From the IMG/VR virus record IMGVR_UViG_3300020451_000305, positions 1 to 58,380 of that record: a DNA stretch of 58,380 nt; one strand, 5' to 3'. The notes under the pieces are model-generated. The model was not told the origin of the DNA, did not search any database, and worked only from the letters and a program-made list of their open reading frames with translations. Position numbers and translations under genes: made by a program. The stretch comes from a virus. This document shows, piece after piece, positions 47,228 to 55,384 of the stretch; position 1 is the stretch's first letter; the number at the start of each line of letters is the position of its first letter.

Positions 47228-49312
47228 CTAGAAGCAAGAGTTAAACTCTGGGAGTTCGTATACTGTAGTTGGATAATCAATAATATTTATCGGAGTTCCA
47301 TCGAAGTTAATTGCTGTAAAGTCGAATGGGTCAAAAGTAGGAACGTTTGTTCCGTCTATAGTGTAATCGATAGTTTGTACTGTAGGATTGAAAATGGTTG
47401 GATCCAAACCAGTTCCAATGTTAATATTTCCAGAAGCAGGAATGATACTAACTGGTATTCTAGTAGTACCGTCAGGTGTACTATGAACGTCAACAGGTCC
47501 TACACATACCTGTCCGTTCTTGTAATCGACAGTTCCGACATCCTTCTTCAATGTAACCTCAGTTTCATCAACTTTAGTCACCATAATTAATTTTCCGTAA
47601 CCATCGTCACGAATATTTACTGGAAGTAGTGCAGATGTATCATTTTGTATCAAAGATGACGATGCAATGGAAGTTGCATTGACACCACCCGCTATTGCCA
47701 ATAACGCTTCAGTGTAACCAGTAGCATAGAACGTACCAGTCTTCACTGTAGAATATCTAGGAGTACAAGAACCATTACTTGTACTTGAAGATCCTGATGT
47801 ACTACCAGACAAGTCATTAGGATTAGCAATTTCATTATTAAAGTTTACACACTTAGAAAATGTTGATCCAAATGCGAATCCTTCAATATTCATACCAAGT
47901 GACATATGTGTCACGTTACCACTGATCGAAGGATCAGAGGAATCTATCATCGATTGATACGCAGATTGGTCAATACGTCCGTTAAATCTTGTTGATTCCG
48001 CTTGACTATTGTATTGATCGATAGCCCCCAAAACTCTAGACGCAACTTCATTATTAGATAATGTAGTTTTATTGCCATCAAAGAACGCCCAAGTTTTAGG
48101 TCTAATGTAGAGTGTAATGGGATCGACAATAACAGGCTCGATTGCTGCAATGGAATATTTAAGTAAATCAGTCTTGATTCTTTTTTTCGTTGTTGTGTTA
48201 AGTAATGCTCCACTTTGTGTTCGGATTGATATGTATACTTTACCATAAACAGGTGGTTGTAATCTTTCTCCACCATATACGGTAACTGATCTAGCAGCAG
48301 GATAGACTTTTTTAGTAATGTATTCGTAGTCTGACTCTGTAACTGCTCTATTTTGACTGTTAAATGCCCTTGGAGCATTAAATTTAATACTCAAGGTAGT
48401 TTCTATGTCCTCACCATCTTGAGCACCGTCTACAGTCACTAAGGAGATGTTCGCTGCTGGTACAAATCTTTGCTCAGAGTCTTGAACTTTACCTATAAAT
48501 GTAAATTTCTTACAACCATTAGCAGCAGTACCTTCAGTTTTAACATATTCAAGTTTAATAACCTCACCAGATATTAGTTGACGACAGATAACACCATCAC
48601 CAAATACAACACTGTAACGCATATCATCTCCTTCTTCAAGGAAGAATCCACGAGTGGTACCATCAACATCTACAATATTCTGTACAAGGTTATATGTATC
48701 AATCTCTTCTGACTGTGTATTCGGTGAAATCGACACTTTTAATAGATCAGTGTCAACTTGATCAGCAGGAACTAGATAACTTCTCTTTTTAACATCATCA
48801 ACAATGTATTGATACGTAATTAAGTTACCTTGGTATATAACAACTTTGCTAAAAGTTGCAACACCAGTAGACTGATCTACAGTTGCAACCAAATCAGATG
48901 GTAATGTAAAGGTATATCCTGCACCATTAGTAGTAGAAATGAATACATCACCCTTTTTTAACGTTACAGATGAAGGATATGTTGTTCCAGAACCAATAGT
49001 ACCAGTTTGAACACTAAATGCAATACACGCTTTTGGTGCTTTTATTGATCTTGGCGTATAATTTAACTGTTTTGCTATCTTAACTACGTTATCTCTTATT
49101 GTTGCTGACTCTAGAAACGCCTCATTCATTGCCATATTAGCATTGAAAGAAGCATAGTATGTGTTATATGATAAAACGTCGAGTAAGTATGATGCAGCTG
49201 AGCCATCAAAATCGTAGTCTGTAAACTCATCTCTTGTACGCAGGTACGATCTTATAGACTCACGTATCTCTGTAAAGTCTAATGATGTTAAATTTGACGG
49301 AATTGCTGCCAT
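47228..49312 (-). CDS. gp6: Baseplate wedge subunit, T4 gp6-like
   Basis: gp6 forms the ring joining baseplate wedges around the hub in contractile tails. The 694-residue protein has the family start SLDFTEIRESIRSYLRTRDE, YDFDGSAASYLLDVLSYNTY, MNEAFLESATIRDNVVKIAK and LNYTPRSIKAPKA, comparable with T4 gp6. The baseplate-J-like core follows, with FNAPRAFNSQNRAVTESDYE and VYGGERLQPPVYGKVYISIR. It starts 1 base after the gp25 stop (gp25-gp6 is a conserved pair) and ends 12 bases before the giant gene. Cytoplasmic assembly, late expression. Confidence 0.93.
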   Translation of the reverse strand: MAAIPSNLTSLDFTEIRESIRSYLRTRDEFTDYDFDGSAASYLLDVLSYNTYYASFNANMAMNEAFLESATIRDNVVKIAKQLNYTPRSIKAPKACIAFSVQTGTIGSGTTYPSSVTLKKGDVFISTTNGAGYTFTLPSDLVATVDQSTGVATFSKVVIYQGNLITYQYIVDDVKKRSYLVPADQVDTDLLKVSISPNTQSEEIDTYNLVQNIVDVDGTTRGFFLEEGDDMRYSVVFGDGVICRQLISGEVIKLEYVKTEGTAANGCKKFTFIGKVQDSEQRFVPAANISLVTVDGAQDGEDIETTLSIKFNAPRAFNSQNRAVTESDYEYITKKVYPAARSVTVYGGERLQPPVYGKVYISIRTQSGALLNTTTKKRIKTDLLKYSIAAIEPVIVDPITLYIRPKTWAFFDGNKTTLSNNEVASRVLGAIDQYNSQAESTRFNGRIDQSAYQSMIDSSDPSISGNVTHMSLGMNIEGFAFGSTFSKCVNFNNEIANPNDLSGSTSGSSSTSNGSCTPRYSTVKTGTFYATGYTEALLAIAGGVNATSIASSSLIQNDTSALLPVNIRDDGYGKLIMVTKVDETEVTLKKDVGTVDYKNGQVCVGPVDVHSTPDGTTRIPVSIIPASGNINIGTGLDPTIFNPTVQTIDYTIDGTNVPTFDPFDFTAINFDGTPINIIDYPTTVYELPEFNSCF
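47284..47291 (-). promoter_or_regulatory. Possible internal late promoter core GATAAATA
   Basis: GATAAATA on the minus strand within the last codons of gp6, 68 bases before the giant gene. It fits NATAAATA and the distance is usable, but it lies in coding sequence and could be chance. Confidence 0.25.
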
Positions 49313-49313
49313 T

Positions 49314-49721
49314 TTAAGTACGTTCCAATAGGAAATCTACAGTCTGAGTTATTCTCTCACCAATAATTACATACTCAACTTCAACTTCTAAATTATTATC
49401 ATCATCAATATTGACATTTACCTGAGATACGGTAATACGTGGTTCAAGTCTGCCAAGTGTATTGACAATTTCTTCTTTAAGTTCCTCTAGCATAAAAATG
49501 TCAAAGTTTTCAAATAACATTTGACGTAATCTAGATCCTTTTTCTGGTTGAAAGGGTCTCTCTCCAAACCCTGTCATAACAAGGTTTTTCATTGATTGTT
49601 TAATGGAGTTTTCGTTTTTAACTACAGAGAAATCTTCAGTATTAGGATTTGCCTTCATAGACATACTGAAATCACGAAATTGACGTGATAAATTTCTTTC
49701 TGCTTTAAAACGATATGCCAT
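49314..49721 (-). CDS. gp25: Baseplate wedge subunit, T4 gp25-like
   Basis: A 135-residue protein of the gp25/lysozyme-like wedge family, part of the inner baseplate that starts sheath contraction. The pattern is typical: VKNENSIKQSMKNLVMTGFG, ERPFQPEKGSRLRQMLFENF and ELKEEIVNTLGRLEPRITVS, with a final strand VEVEYVIIGERITQTVDFLL. The EPR motif sits in the expected place. Length matches the family. The ATG overlaps the TAA of a 37-residue ORF (TAATG), and a GATAAATA late-promoter core lies 39 bases upstream, inside that ORF. Confidence 0.95.
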   Translation of the reverse strand: MAYRFKAERNLSRQFRDFSMSMKANPNTEDFSVVKNENSIKQSMKNLVMTGFGERPFQPEKGSRLRQMLFENFDIFMLEELKEEIVNTLGRLEPRITVSQVNVNIDDDNNLEVEVEYVIIGERITQTVDFLLERT

Positions 49722-49834
49722 TACTTTTTAGAGTCTTCCTTTTTAGACTTTTTCTTTAGGTATTTATCATACCTAGGGTCGGTTATCAGAACATTTTTCC
49801 TGAGAAACTCTTCTGAACAATCAGCTGTTAACAT
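49721..49834 (-). CDS. 37-residue ORF coupled to gp25
   Basis: Found by translating the gap upstream of gp25: it starts MLTADCSEEFLRKNVLITDP, then has RYDKYLKKK and a very basic tail. An AGGGAG Shine-Dalgarno lies 9 bases before the ATG, the best ribosome site I saw in the structural region, and the stop overlaps the gp25 ATG as TAATG. These two facts make it a credible gene. It could be a small structural peptide or simply a leader that couples gp25 translation. No family recognised. Confidence 0.6.
   Translation of the reverse strand: MLTADCSEEFLRKNVLITDPRYDKYLKKKSKKEDSKK
49761..49768 (-). promoter_or_regulatory. Probable late promoter core GATAAATA
   Basis: GATAAATA on the minus strand, 39 bases before the gp25 ATG, at the head of the gp25-gp6-giant gene run. 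It fits the NATAAATA form but lies within the 37-residue ORF, so the match may be partly forced by the codons for Tyr-Asp-Lys-Tyr. Confidence 0.45.
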
Positions 49835-49873
49835 AAAATATACTCCCTGTAGTTATATTTAGACGCAAAAATG

Positions 49874-50404
49874 TTACCCTGCCATTACAGTGGGTGATCC
49901 ATATGTTACTCTACTACTACAAGGGTATCCACCATATCCAGCAGGAGCACCAAGTTTATCAGTTACTCTTCCTATTGGAAGTTTAAAAGCTAATACAGTT
50001 TTAGTTGTTGCGAATAATATACGTGGATGACCAATACCTCCTTGGTCTTCTACAGTCAACAAACTACAAACTATCGGTGTAGGTATAATACACATTGCTT
50101 TTCCACACGGACACAAATAATTAATTATATTTGTCGTGGGTGACATATGGGGTGTGAACGTATCACCCATAATCATAATAGGCAACCTATTTACCTGTAC
50201 CAATGCTCTAGCAGGATTCAACGCACTTAAAGGCACCAAAGGAGTGGGTGGCCATAAACAAGTTTTATTTTTTACCTTGATTGATAATAATATAGGTGGT
50301 GAGTTACACGCTTGTGTACTATGAATGGTACTAGGAATCGGCCAACCGTGTCCTGAGTCAGGAAGTCCGTTATGATTCGCTACTGGTAGTACCTTAAATC
50401 CCAT
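49874..50404 (-). CDS. PAAR-like tail spike-tip candidate
   Basis: 176 residues, rich in Pro, Gly, Cys and His, without long helices. The pattern fits a divergent PAAR-type cone: VNRLPIMIMGDTFTPHMSPT, then NYLCPCGKAMCIIPTP, ILFATTKTVLAFKLPIGRVT and a terminal GGYPCSSRVTYGSPTVMAG, with the recurring G(S)PTV and (L)P(I/A)xRVxD-like turns and His/Cys residues that in PAAR proteins bind the metal at the spike tip. T4 carries such a protein (gp5.4) on the gp5 spike. Location next to gp25 and other baseplate genes supports this. No canonical PAAR tetrapeptide is present, so the call is tentative. Confidence 0.55.
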   Translation of the reverse strand: MGFKVLPVANHNGLPDSGHGWPIPSTIHSTQACNSPPILLSIKVKNKTCLWPPTPLVPLSALNPARALVQVNRLPIMIMGDTFTPHMSPTTNIINYLCPCGKAMCIIPTPIVCSLLTVEDQGGIGHPRILFATTKTVLAFKLPIGRVTDKLGAPAGYGGYPCSSRVTYGSPTVMAG

Positions 50405-50638
50405 TTAGTCGTCGTGATCGTCCCACGGATCTTTTAACTTTTTTGCTGGTTCACCAAATGCGGTAACTAAACCCCATATGGTAAGTATAACAAGAAACAT
50501 CAAGACAAGAACTGCCATTGCTGCTGCTGGAGGTAGTCCTGCATACTCTCCGTGAGGTATAATAGTATGAGGGCATTGTGTCCAAGTACCAGGTAAGTGA
50601 TATACTGGAGGACAAGATAAAAATAAATTAGTAACCAT
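50405..50638 (-). CDS. Small single-span membrane protein
   Basis: About 77 residues from the ATG at 50638; two ATGs just upstream (50644, 50647) would add up to three residues. A Pro/Cys/His-containing N-terminal part (FLSCPPVYHLPGTWTQCPHT) is followed by one clear membrane span (AAAMAVLVLMFLVILTIWGLV) and a short acidic tail (KDPWDDHDD). It overlaps the stop of the 1136-residue gene by 11 bases and lies directly before the PAAR-like gene. A holin-like or virion membrane-interacting role is possible, but nothing in the sequence decides it. Confidence 0.7.
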   Translation of the reverse strand: MVTNLFLSCPPVYHLPGTWTQCPHTIIPHGEYAGLPPAAAMAVLVLMFLVILTIWGLVTAFGEPAKKLKDPWDDHDD

Positions 50639-53600
50639 TGACATCATCAGTTAAGTCGCATTCTTCAAAATAAGGATTCCCATATCGGTTCAATGAATCA
50701 TCCAAAAGTTTAGCAGATCCACTTAGGTTATTAACCCAGTGCATCTTTCCAGTAATTGGTCCTAACTCTATGTATGAATCAAACTCAGATGTCTTTCCTG
50801 TATCAAACGCTACTGTGGAGTGAATAATGCTTTTTAAAGCAGAACAACCTGATGCTCCTCTTGACCACGAAGTAGTGAATAGATTACCAGAACAGATATC
50901 ATCTGATGCTATTCCAGTACCATTATTGTCATAACCAGAATAAACATCCAGTACACCATCAGTAACGAAATTGTGCCAGCAAGGATTCGGGAATTTGCCA
51001 TTAGAACAACTCGACATCTGTATTGTATTATAACTGTAGTTATTGTTTTGACCCGAAACTGTAACAGAACTTGACCCATATGCTGAATAGTTACCAGATC
51101 CTAACCAAGTATCAAGTTTTTGTAGCTCTGTTCCATAAAAATCAAAGGTATTTTCGTCTCCCGCATCAGGTACAAAGTTATATCCACCACTACCAGAAGA
51201 AAAACAACGTCCTTTTACGTTAGATCCACGTGTACAAGAGTGTGATCTGTCATTAGGACCAGCTGGTCTTGGTCTTGTAAGTGATGGTTTTGGTAATGAC
51301 TCTAACCAATCAATGAATTTTTGGTTAATTACTTCACCTTTTTGTGATACATCACCTTCTATAATCATTGAAACAGTGACTACAGCACTCTCTTGCTGAC
51401 TTGCACAGTATTTGTGTGGCAAATAACCATATGTTTTTAGTACACCTTTCTGATCATATGCAACATAAGGACAAGGTATATCAAAAAATCTACGAGTTTG
51501 GTACATATTAGCTTGCATAACCTCTACACAGTCACCACCAAGTATCCCATACATCCCATTATTGAATCTATTTTCTAGTTCTGCACTATTATCTCCACTG
51601 CTTTGTGTAGTTCTTGATAGAAAATCATCATTTTGCTCCCATCTAGGGTCTCCATAACGTTTAATATCACTTCCAAACTCAGATGGATTGAGATATGTAC
51701 CTAAATTCATCCAATCTTCACCAACTTCGGGTTCAAAACAAGCTATTGGTAGTTGATCACCACAAAATTTAGTTTTTTCTTCAGCATTTATATCATTCAT
51801 TGTAATATAACCATAATATCCTTCATCATCATCGGGACTATCGTAACCTGATATAGCACTTGCAAGCGATTCACTAGCTTCTGACATCACATCTGAGACA
51901 TCTGTATTATCAATAGTAGTATTATCAGAAGATTCTTCTGATTTTCTTGCTACTTCATTAATACTTTCATCTCCACCAAATAAAACTACCTCATCTTTTT
52001 GTAATTTACGTTGTACAACATCTATTTGTGGTTTCTCACCTGGTCTATATCCTGCACCTGGATCAATAATTGTTACTGCTGATACACTTCCTAGAGCATC
52101 TAATACTAAACTTGCTCTTGCTTGTCTGATTGTGCCAGAATATCCAGCATCACTTTCAAATCTTTCCTCCTCAGCTGCTTTAAACGCTTTGTGAGTTGCT
52201 TGTCCTGCACCTGGTAATCCCTCTTCTGATTGATTATTGATTTGATTATCTGTGGTATAGTTATCAGCAAAGGTCTCGTTAGTTAAACTACCTGTATTTA
52301 GGAAACCTTCTTGACGCATTATCTCTGGAATTGATATGTTTATGATAGGATCTACGTAATCTTTACCAGAATTGATAATTTCTATAGAACCAATCTCTCC
52401 TTTAGCGTTAACAGTTGCCTCTAAGACAGCAACATCTAGGTTTCTACCTGGTATAAGTGCTCCATTATCAACTTCTACCTTCACATATGCCACTTTTTTA
52501 GGAAATTCATAGACACCAAAGAACGCTGCTTTGTCTTCAATACCAAATCCTGCCAATATTTCTGCTACTCCACCATTAGCAGATGTATATGTACTCTGAT
52601 ATGTGAACGCATTACCGTTTACACCGTTCTGTGGTTGTAATCTGATGTAACCACACTTTAATTCATCACCAAAGTACCTTACACTTTGACATTTCCATCC
52701 ATTTATGACTTCCCCTATTGCAAAGAACCCAGTGTTAGAGGTATATCTGAAGAATACCATAAAGTCATCTGTACCTACAGTCCAAAATGACTCTGACATA
52801 CCTGATCCAGGTGGTGCATCTACGTGAAGACGTGTTTTCTTGGTTTTCCAAGCATCTTGACGCATTTCATAGTAATAACTATGGTAAGTTATGGTCTCTT
52901 CCCAGTTATTTGAGTTATTTGGGGCACAAGGAGCATCTGTAGTCAATAAATTGATGCCATATATCGGTCCTGAGAACGGAAATGACGTATCATAGAGATA
53001 ATAGACGAATTGACCCTCAAAAGCGTCGTGAAAACCTAAAAACTTAGGTAAACTTGCCTTTACAGCACCATTTTTACCATAAAACCACTCAAAATTAGCT
53101 TGATCGGTTAATATATCGACATTATCGGGATTACCCCACCCATTTATTGCTGCTGTGTTCGCTGTTTCTGATTCATAACTCTTTTTTGACCAAGGACCTG
53201 TAGTATCAAAGGCATACCAACCAGATCTATCTACCTCTCCAGTGTTAGTAGGTTTACCAGTTTCTACAACTTGCTTTTTTCTTCTAGGTGCTTTTGATCC
53301 AAATACGTATCCGTAGATTCCAATATATTGATATTGTTGCTCTAGAGGATTTGTCGAGTCGGGCACTCCCGCCACCCCTATTTGTAAATTAGATTCATTA
53401 GCAGGATCTGTGGTATAAAAATCATCTGTACCTCTTGGATCACCAGTACATCTATAGTGATAGAGAGGAATCATACTCTCACCAGCATTCAAAACACTCC
53501 CATTTGAGTGACTAGCAGGGTCTGTAGTATTTGACCAGATATATCCTAATAATGCTACAGAACCACTAGCAGAAGAAGACAGATAAGAATTAAAATTTGA

Positions 53601-54038
53601 AGAATCATAATGAACATATACAGCAGTTGTGTTGGTTAGGTTTTCTTTTTGTAGGTAGAACACCTGTCTACCACTACGAGGTTCTTTATTATATCTTCTT
53701 GGGTTAAGGGGAAGGTTATCAGGTAATTCTTGATCATAGTAGTACACGTGATCTAGTCTTCTCCCAGAATAAAATCTATATACTTCTCTTCTCTCTGAAT
53801 CGCAGTTTGCTACACACGTTTCCTGTTGTGTTCCAATATAATAAACTTCATCCTTACCAAATGCCAATGAGCCAGGTCCAGAACCATCCACCCTGATCTG
53901 ATATGCGTTATTCGTCATATTAGGGTCAGTGATATTCCCGAAAGAGGGATGATCATCTGATGTATATGTTCTGTTGAAGTCGTGTGAGTCTACAGGGTTC
54001 TCATAACTACGACCAGACTCAATCAGGTACGCTGGCAC
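50628..54038 (-). CDS. Large structural protein with DUF5648-like N-terminus
   Basis: 1136 residues from a GTG start that overlaps the upstream gene by 20 bases. Residues about 60-260 contain paired Tyr-rich repeats (VYRFYSGRRLDHVYYYDQEL, LLGYIWSNTTD, IPLYHYRCTGDPRGTDDFYT, YQYIGIYGYVFGS), the layout of the DUF5648 domain seen in secreted carbohydrate-active proteins. The middle has two beta modules like those of the baseplate proteins (IINSGKDYVDPIINISIPE, IDPGAGYRPGEKPQIDVV) and an acidic low-complexity stretch (about 690-760). The C-terminal 350 residues are Cys-rich (CVEVMQANMYQTRRFFDIPC, CSNGKFPNPCWHNF) and unrecognised. It is probably a tail-tip or adhesin protein, by context only. Confidence 0.75.
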   Translation of the reverse strand: MPAYLIESGRSYENPVDSHDFNRTYTSDDHPSFGNITDPNMTNNAYQIRVDGSGPGSLAFGKDEVYYIGTQQETCVANCDSERREVYRFYSGRRLDHVYYYDQELPDNLPLNPRRYNKEPRSGRQVFYLQKENLTNTTAVYVHYDSSNFNSYLSSSASGSVALLGYIWSNTTDPASHSNGSVLNAGESMIPLYHYRCTGDPRGTDDFYTTDPANESNLQIGVAGVPDSTNPLEQQYQYIGIYGYVFGSKAPRRKKQVVETGKPTNTGEVDRSGWYAFDTTGPWSKKSYESETANTAAINGWGNPDNVDILTDQANFEWFYGKNGAVKASLPKFLGFHDAFEGQFVYYLYDTSFPFSGPIYGINLLTTDAPCAPNNSNNWEETITYHSYYYEMRQDAWKTKKTRLHVDAPPGSGMSESFWTVGTDDFMVFFRYTSNTGFFAIGEVINGWKCQSVRYFGDELKCGYIRLQPQNGVNGNAFTYQSTYTSANGGVAEILAGFGIEDKAAFFGVYEFPKKVAYVKVEVDNGALIPGRNLDVAVLEATVNAKGEIGSIEIINSGKDYVDPIINISIPEIMRQEGFLNTGSLTNETFADNYTTDNQINNQSEEGLPGAGQATHKAFKAAEEERFESDAGYSGTIRQARASLVLDALGSVSAVTIIDPGAGYRPGEKPQIDVVQRKLQKDEVVLFGGDESINEVARKSEESSDNTTIDNTDVSDVMSEASESLASAISGYDSPDDDEGYYGYITMNDINAEEKTKFCGDQLPIACFEPEVGEDWMNLGTYLNPSEFGSDIKRYGDPRWEQNDDFLSRTTQSSGDNSAELENRFNNGMYGILGGDCVEVMQANMYQTRRFFDIPCPYVAYDQKGVLKTYGYLPHKYCASQQESAVVTVSMIIEGDVSQKGEVINQKFIDWLESLPKPSLTRPRPAGPNDRSHSCTRGSNVKGRCFSSGSGGYNFVPDAGDENTFDFYGTELQKLDTWLGSGNYSAYGSSSVTVSGQNNNYSYNTIQMSSCSNGKFPNPCWHNFVTDGVLDVYSGYDNNGTGIASDDICSGNLFTTSWSRGASGCSALKSIIHSTVAFDTGKTSEFDSYIELGPITGKMHWVNNLSGSAKLLDDSLNRYGNPYFEECDLTDDVNGY

Positions 54039-54288
54039 TATTCTTAACTATCTCTTCAAGTTTATTTAGTCTGAAAAACAAAGCGTCAAAGACTTCTACC
54101 AGATTACTATAGTGTGATTCACCAGGTATCTTATACTGGTACATATTGGCACCACGTGCTAGTAGGTTCTCGTGATTCCTTACTTGAGTCGCTAGATTCT
54201 TGATACTCTCAGCAATAATTAATTTCTGCCACTCGTCTTCTTCCTCCTTAGTCTTAAACTCAGGTATATTGTCGTAATTTAGATTCAT
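54019..54288 (-). CDS. Small helical protein upstream of the 1136-residue gene
   Basis: 89 residues from the ATG at 54288 (MNLNYDNIPEFKTKEEEDEW), which overlaps the TAA of the upstream oxygenase gene as TAATG; this coupling decides the start. An upstream start would re-read the end of the oxygenase gene. The rest is probably helical (KLIIAESIKNLATQVRNHEN, YSNLVEVFDALFFRLNKLEE). No family recognised. Coupling on both sides suggests joint translation with the oxygenase and the 1136-residue structural protein. Confidence 0.7.
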   Translation of the reverse strand: MNLNYDNIPEFKTKEEEDEWQKLIIAESIKNLATQVRNHENLLARGANMYQYKIPGESHYSNLVEVFDALFFRLNKLEEIVKNSASVPD

Positions 54289-54842
54289 TAGAAGTAATTT
54301 AGATTTAGAACAACTCGGTTTTGCACATTCGTACAAGATGTACCACTATGAGGTGTATTCACAGGAAAGGTAACTAAACGGTTTGCCTTCGACTCCACCT
54401 CTTCACCAGTACCAAAGAAAGTATAACCATCATTATCATTTAGATAGAATATACCAGTAGTAGCACCAGCAAATTCATTTTCTCCAAAGTTACCGACATC
54501 TGTATGCAGTTCATACTTTACCAGTTCCTTCGTACGAAAGTTTAGGTTTGCTTTAACTCTTATTATAGCACGAGGTTTAATAGTATTCAATAAAGGCAAT
54601 ACAGCATCGTATGCACTACTCGTAGGTACACCATTCTCATATAACGTATTACTTAGTTGCCAGTTATCTAATTCATTCTCCTTTAGTTCATCATATACAA
54701 TACTTGCCACGTGAAATACTTTAGTCGAGACATACCAAGGAATATCCCCAGATAACATATACTCACGTAGGTCACAGAACTCCTGCTCCTTCATAAAGTT
54801 ATCGTGTATTTCTACTTTAGGGGTAAATTTCAATAATTCCAT
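54288..54842 (-). CDS. 2OG-Fe(II) oxygenase-like protein
   Basis: 184 residues from the ATG at 54842 (MELLKFTPKVEIHDNFM); an in-frame GTG 27 bases upstream is less likely. The Fe(II) ligands of the double-stranded beta-helix are present: His113 and Asp115 in YELHTDVGNF, His165 in PVNTPHSGTS, and Arg176 in VQNRVVLNLNYF for 2-oxoglutarate. ATTGIFYLNDNDGYTFFG fits the central strands. Such dioxygenases hydroxylate proteins, nucleic acids or small molecules and are common in cyanophages. The substrate is unknown. The HxD...H...R set suggests an active enzyme. It is coupled to the next gene by TAATG. Confidence 0.85.
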   Translation of the reverse strand: MELLKFTPKVEIHDNFMKEQEFCDLREYMLSGDIPWYVSTKVFHVASIVYDELKENELDNWQLSNTLYENGVPTSSAYDAVLPLLNTIKPRAIIRVKANLNFRTKELVKYELHTDVGNFGENEFAGATTGIFYLNDNDGYTFFGTGEEVESKANRLVTFPVNTPHSGTSCTNVQNRVVLNLNYF

Positions 54843-54889
54843 TGAGTCGGGACGACGTTCGGGGCACACGGTTATATAGGGTTTAATAC

Positions 54890-55087
54890 CTACTCTATAA
54901 AACCATCAGCATCTAACTTCTCTTGTATACTTTTCCATATCTTCTGTACTTTAAGTAGTGGAGCACCTCCACACACCTCTGCCTTGTATATAAGACACCA
55001 CTGAGCAGAGTTGCATATAAGTTGCCTCTCTTCCTCTGTAAGGGTGATATTATATGTCTGAGGTGTATTCTTTTGTGGTTCTGGCAT
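54890..55087 (-). CDS. Small hypothetical protein (65 residues)
   Basis: Begins MPEPQKNTPQTYNITLTEEE and is mostly helical in appearance (RQLICNSAQWCLIYKAEVCG, KVQKIWKSIQEKLDADGFIE). Three Cys residues (C24, C31, C39) are irregularly spaced and do not form an obvious metal site. It overlaps the upstream 54-residue gene by 38 bases. A 47-base gap follows before the oxygenase. No family recognised. Confidence 0.65.
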   Translation of the reverse strand: MPEPQKNTPQTYNITLTEEERQLICNSAQWCLIYKAEVCGGAPLLKVQKIWKSIQEKLDADGFIE

Positions 55088-55214
55088 AGAAGTCTACTGC
55101 TCCTTGGAAGTATCCAAGTACACGTTCGATCTCTTTACTATTTCCATTGTTGTCACGATAACTCATAACTGCATCATAGCACAGTTTTTGCTCTGATAGG
55201 GATAGTTGCTTCAT
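55050..55214 (-). CDS. Small hypothetical protein (54 residues)
   Basis: Found by reading the gap between larger ORFs: MKQLSLSEQKLCYDAVMSYR, then a polar DNNGNSKEIE stretch and RVLGYFQGAVDFYARTTKEY. The start overlaps the stop of the upstream 57-residue gene as ATGA, a strong packing argument. Probably a short helical protein. No family recognised. Confidence 0.6.
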   Translation of the reverse strand: MKQLSLSEQKLCYDAVMSYRDNNGNSKEIERVLGYFQGAVDFYARTTKEYTSDI

Positions 55215-55384
55215 TTTGCTCTGTCTATTGTGATAGTATCCCCATCTAGACCAAATTCAATCTCATCTCCCTCCATAAGGTCTGCTTCTGAGATTAACCA
55301 GTCTGGAATCTTGACATATATCTCGCCAGTTTCTTCATCTTCTAAGATGGTGGCGATGTTTCTACGCATTCTTTCTGATAACAT
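55211..55384 (-). CDS. Small AbrB/MazE-fold-like protein (57 residues)
   Basis: From the ATG at 55384 the protein reads MLSERMRRNIATILEDEETG, then EIYVKIPDWLISEADLMEGD and EIEFGLDGDTITIDRAK. The strand-strand-helix-strand alternation, with (I/V)xIPxxL and a final xGDxIxFxLDGDTITI, resembles the swapped-hairpin AbrB/MazE DNA-binding fold. This is a fold-level impression only. A second ATG at 55369 overlaps the upstream gene by 8 bases and would remove five residues. The stop overlaps the next start as ATGA. If it binds DNA it could regulate the neighbouring genes; no toxin partner is seen. Confidence 0.6.
   Translation of the reverse strand: MLSERMRRNIATILEDEETGEIYVKIPDWLISEADLMEGDEIEFGLDGDTITIDRAK

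Noticed and set aside
51780-51795. TATAAATG inside the 1136-residue gene as a late promoter
   Set aside because: It has a mismatch at the last position, lies deep in coding sequence and has no gene start nearby downstream.
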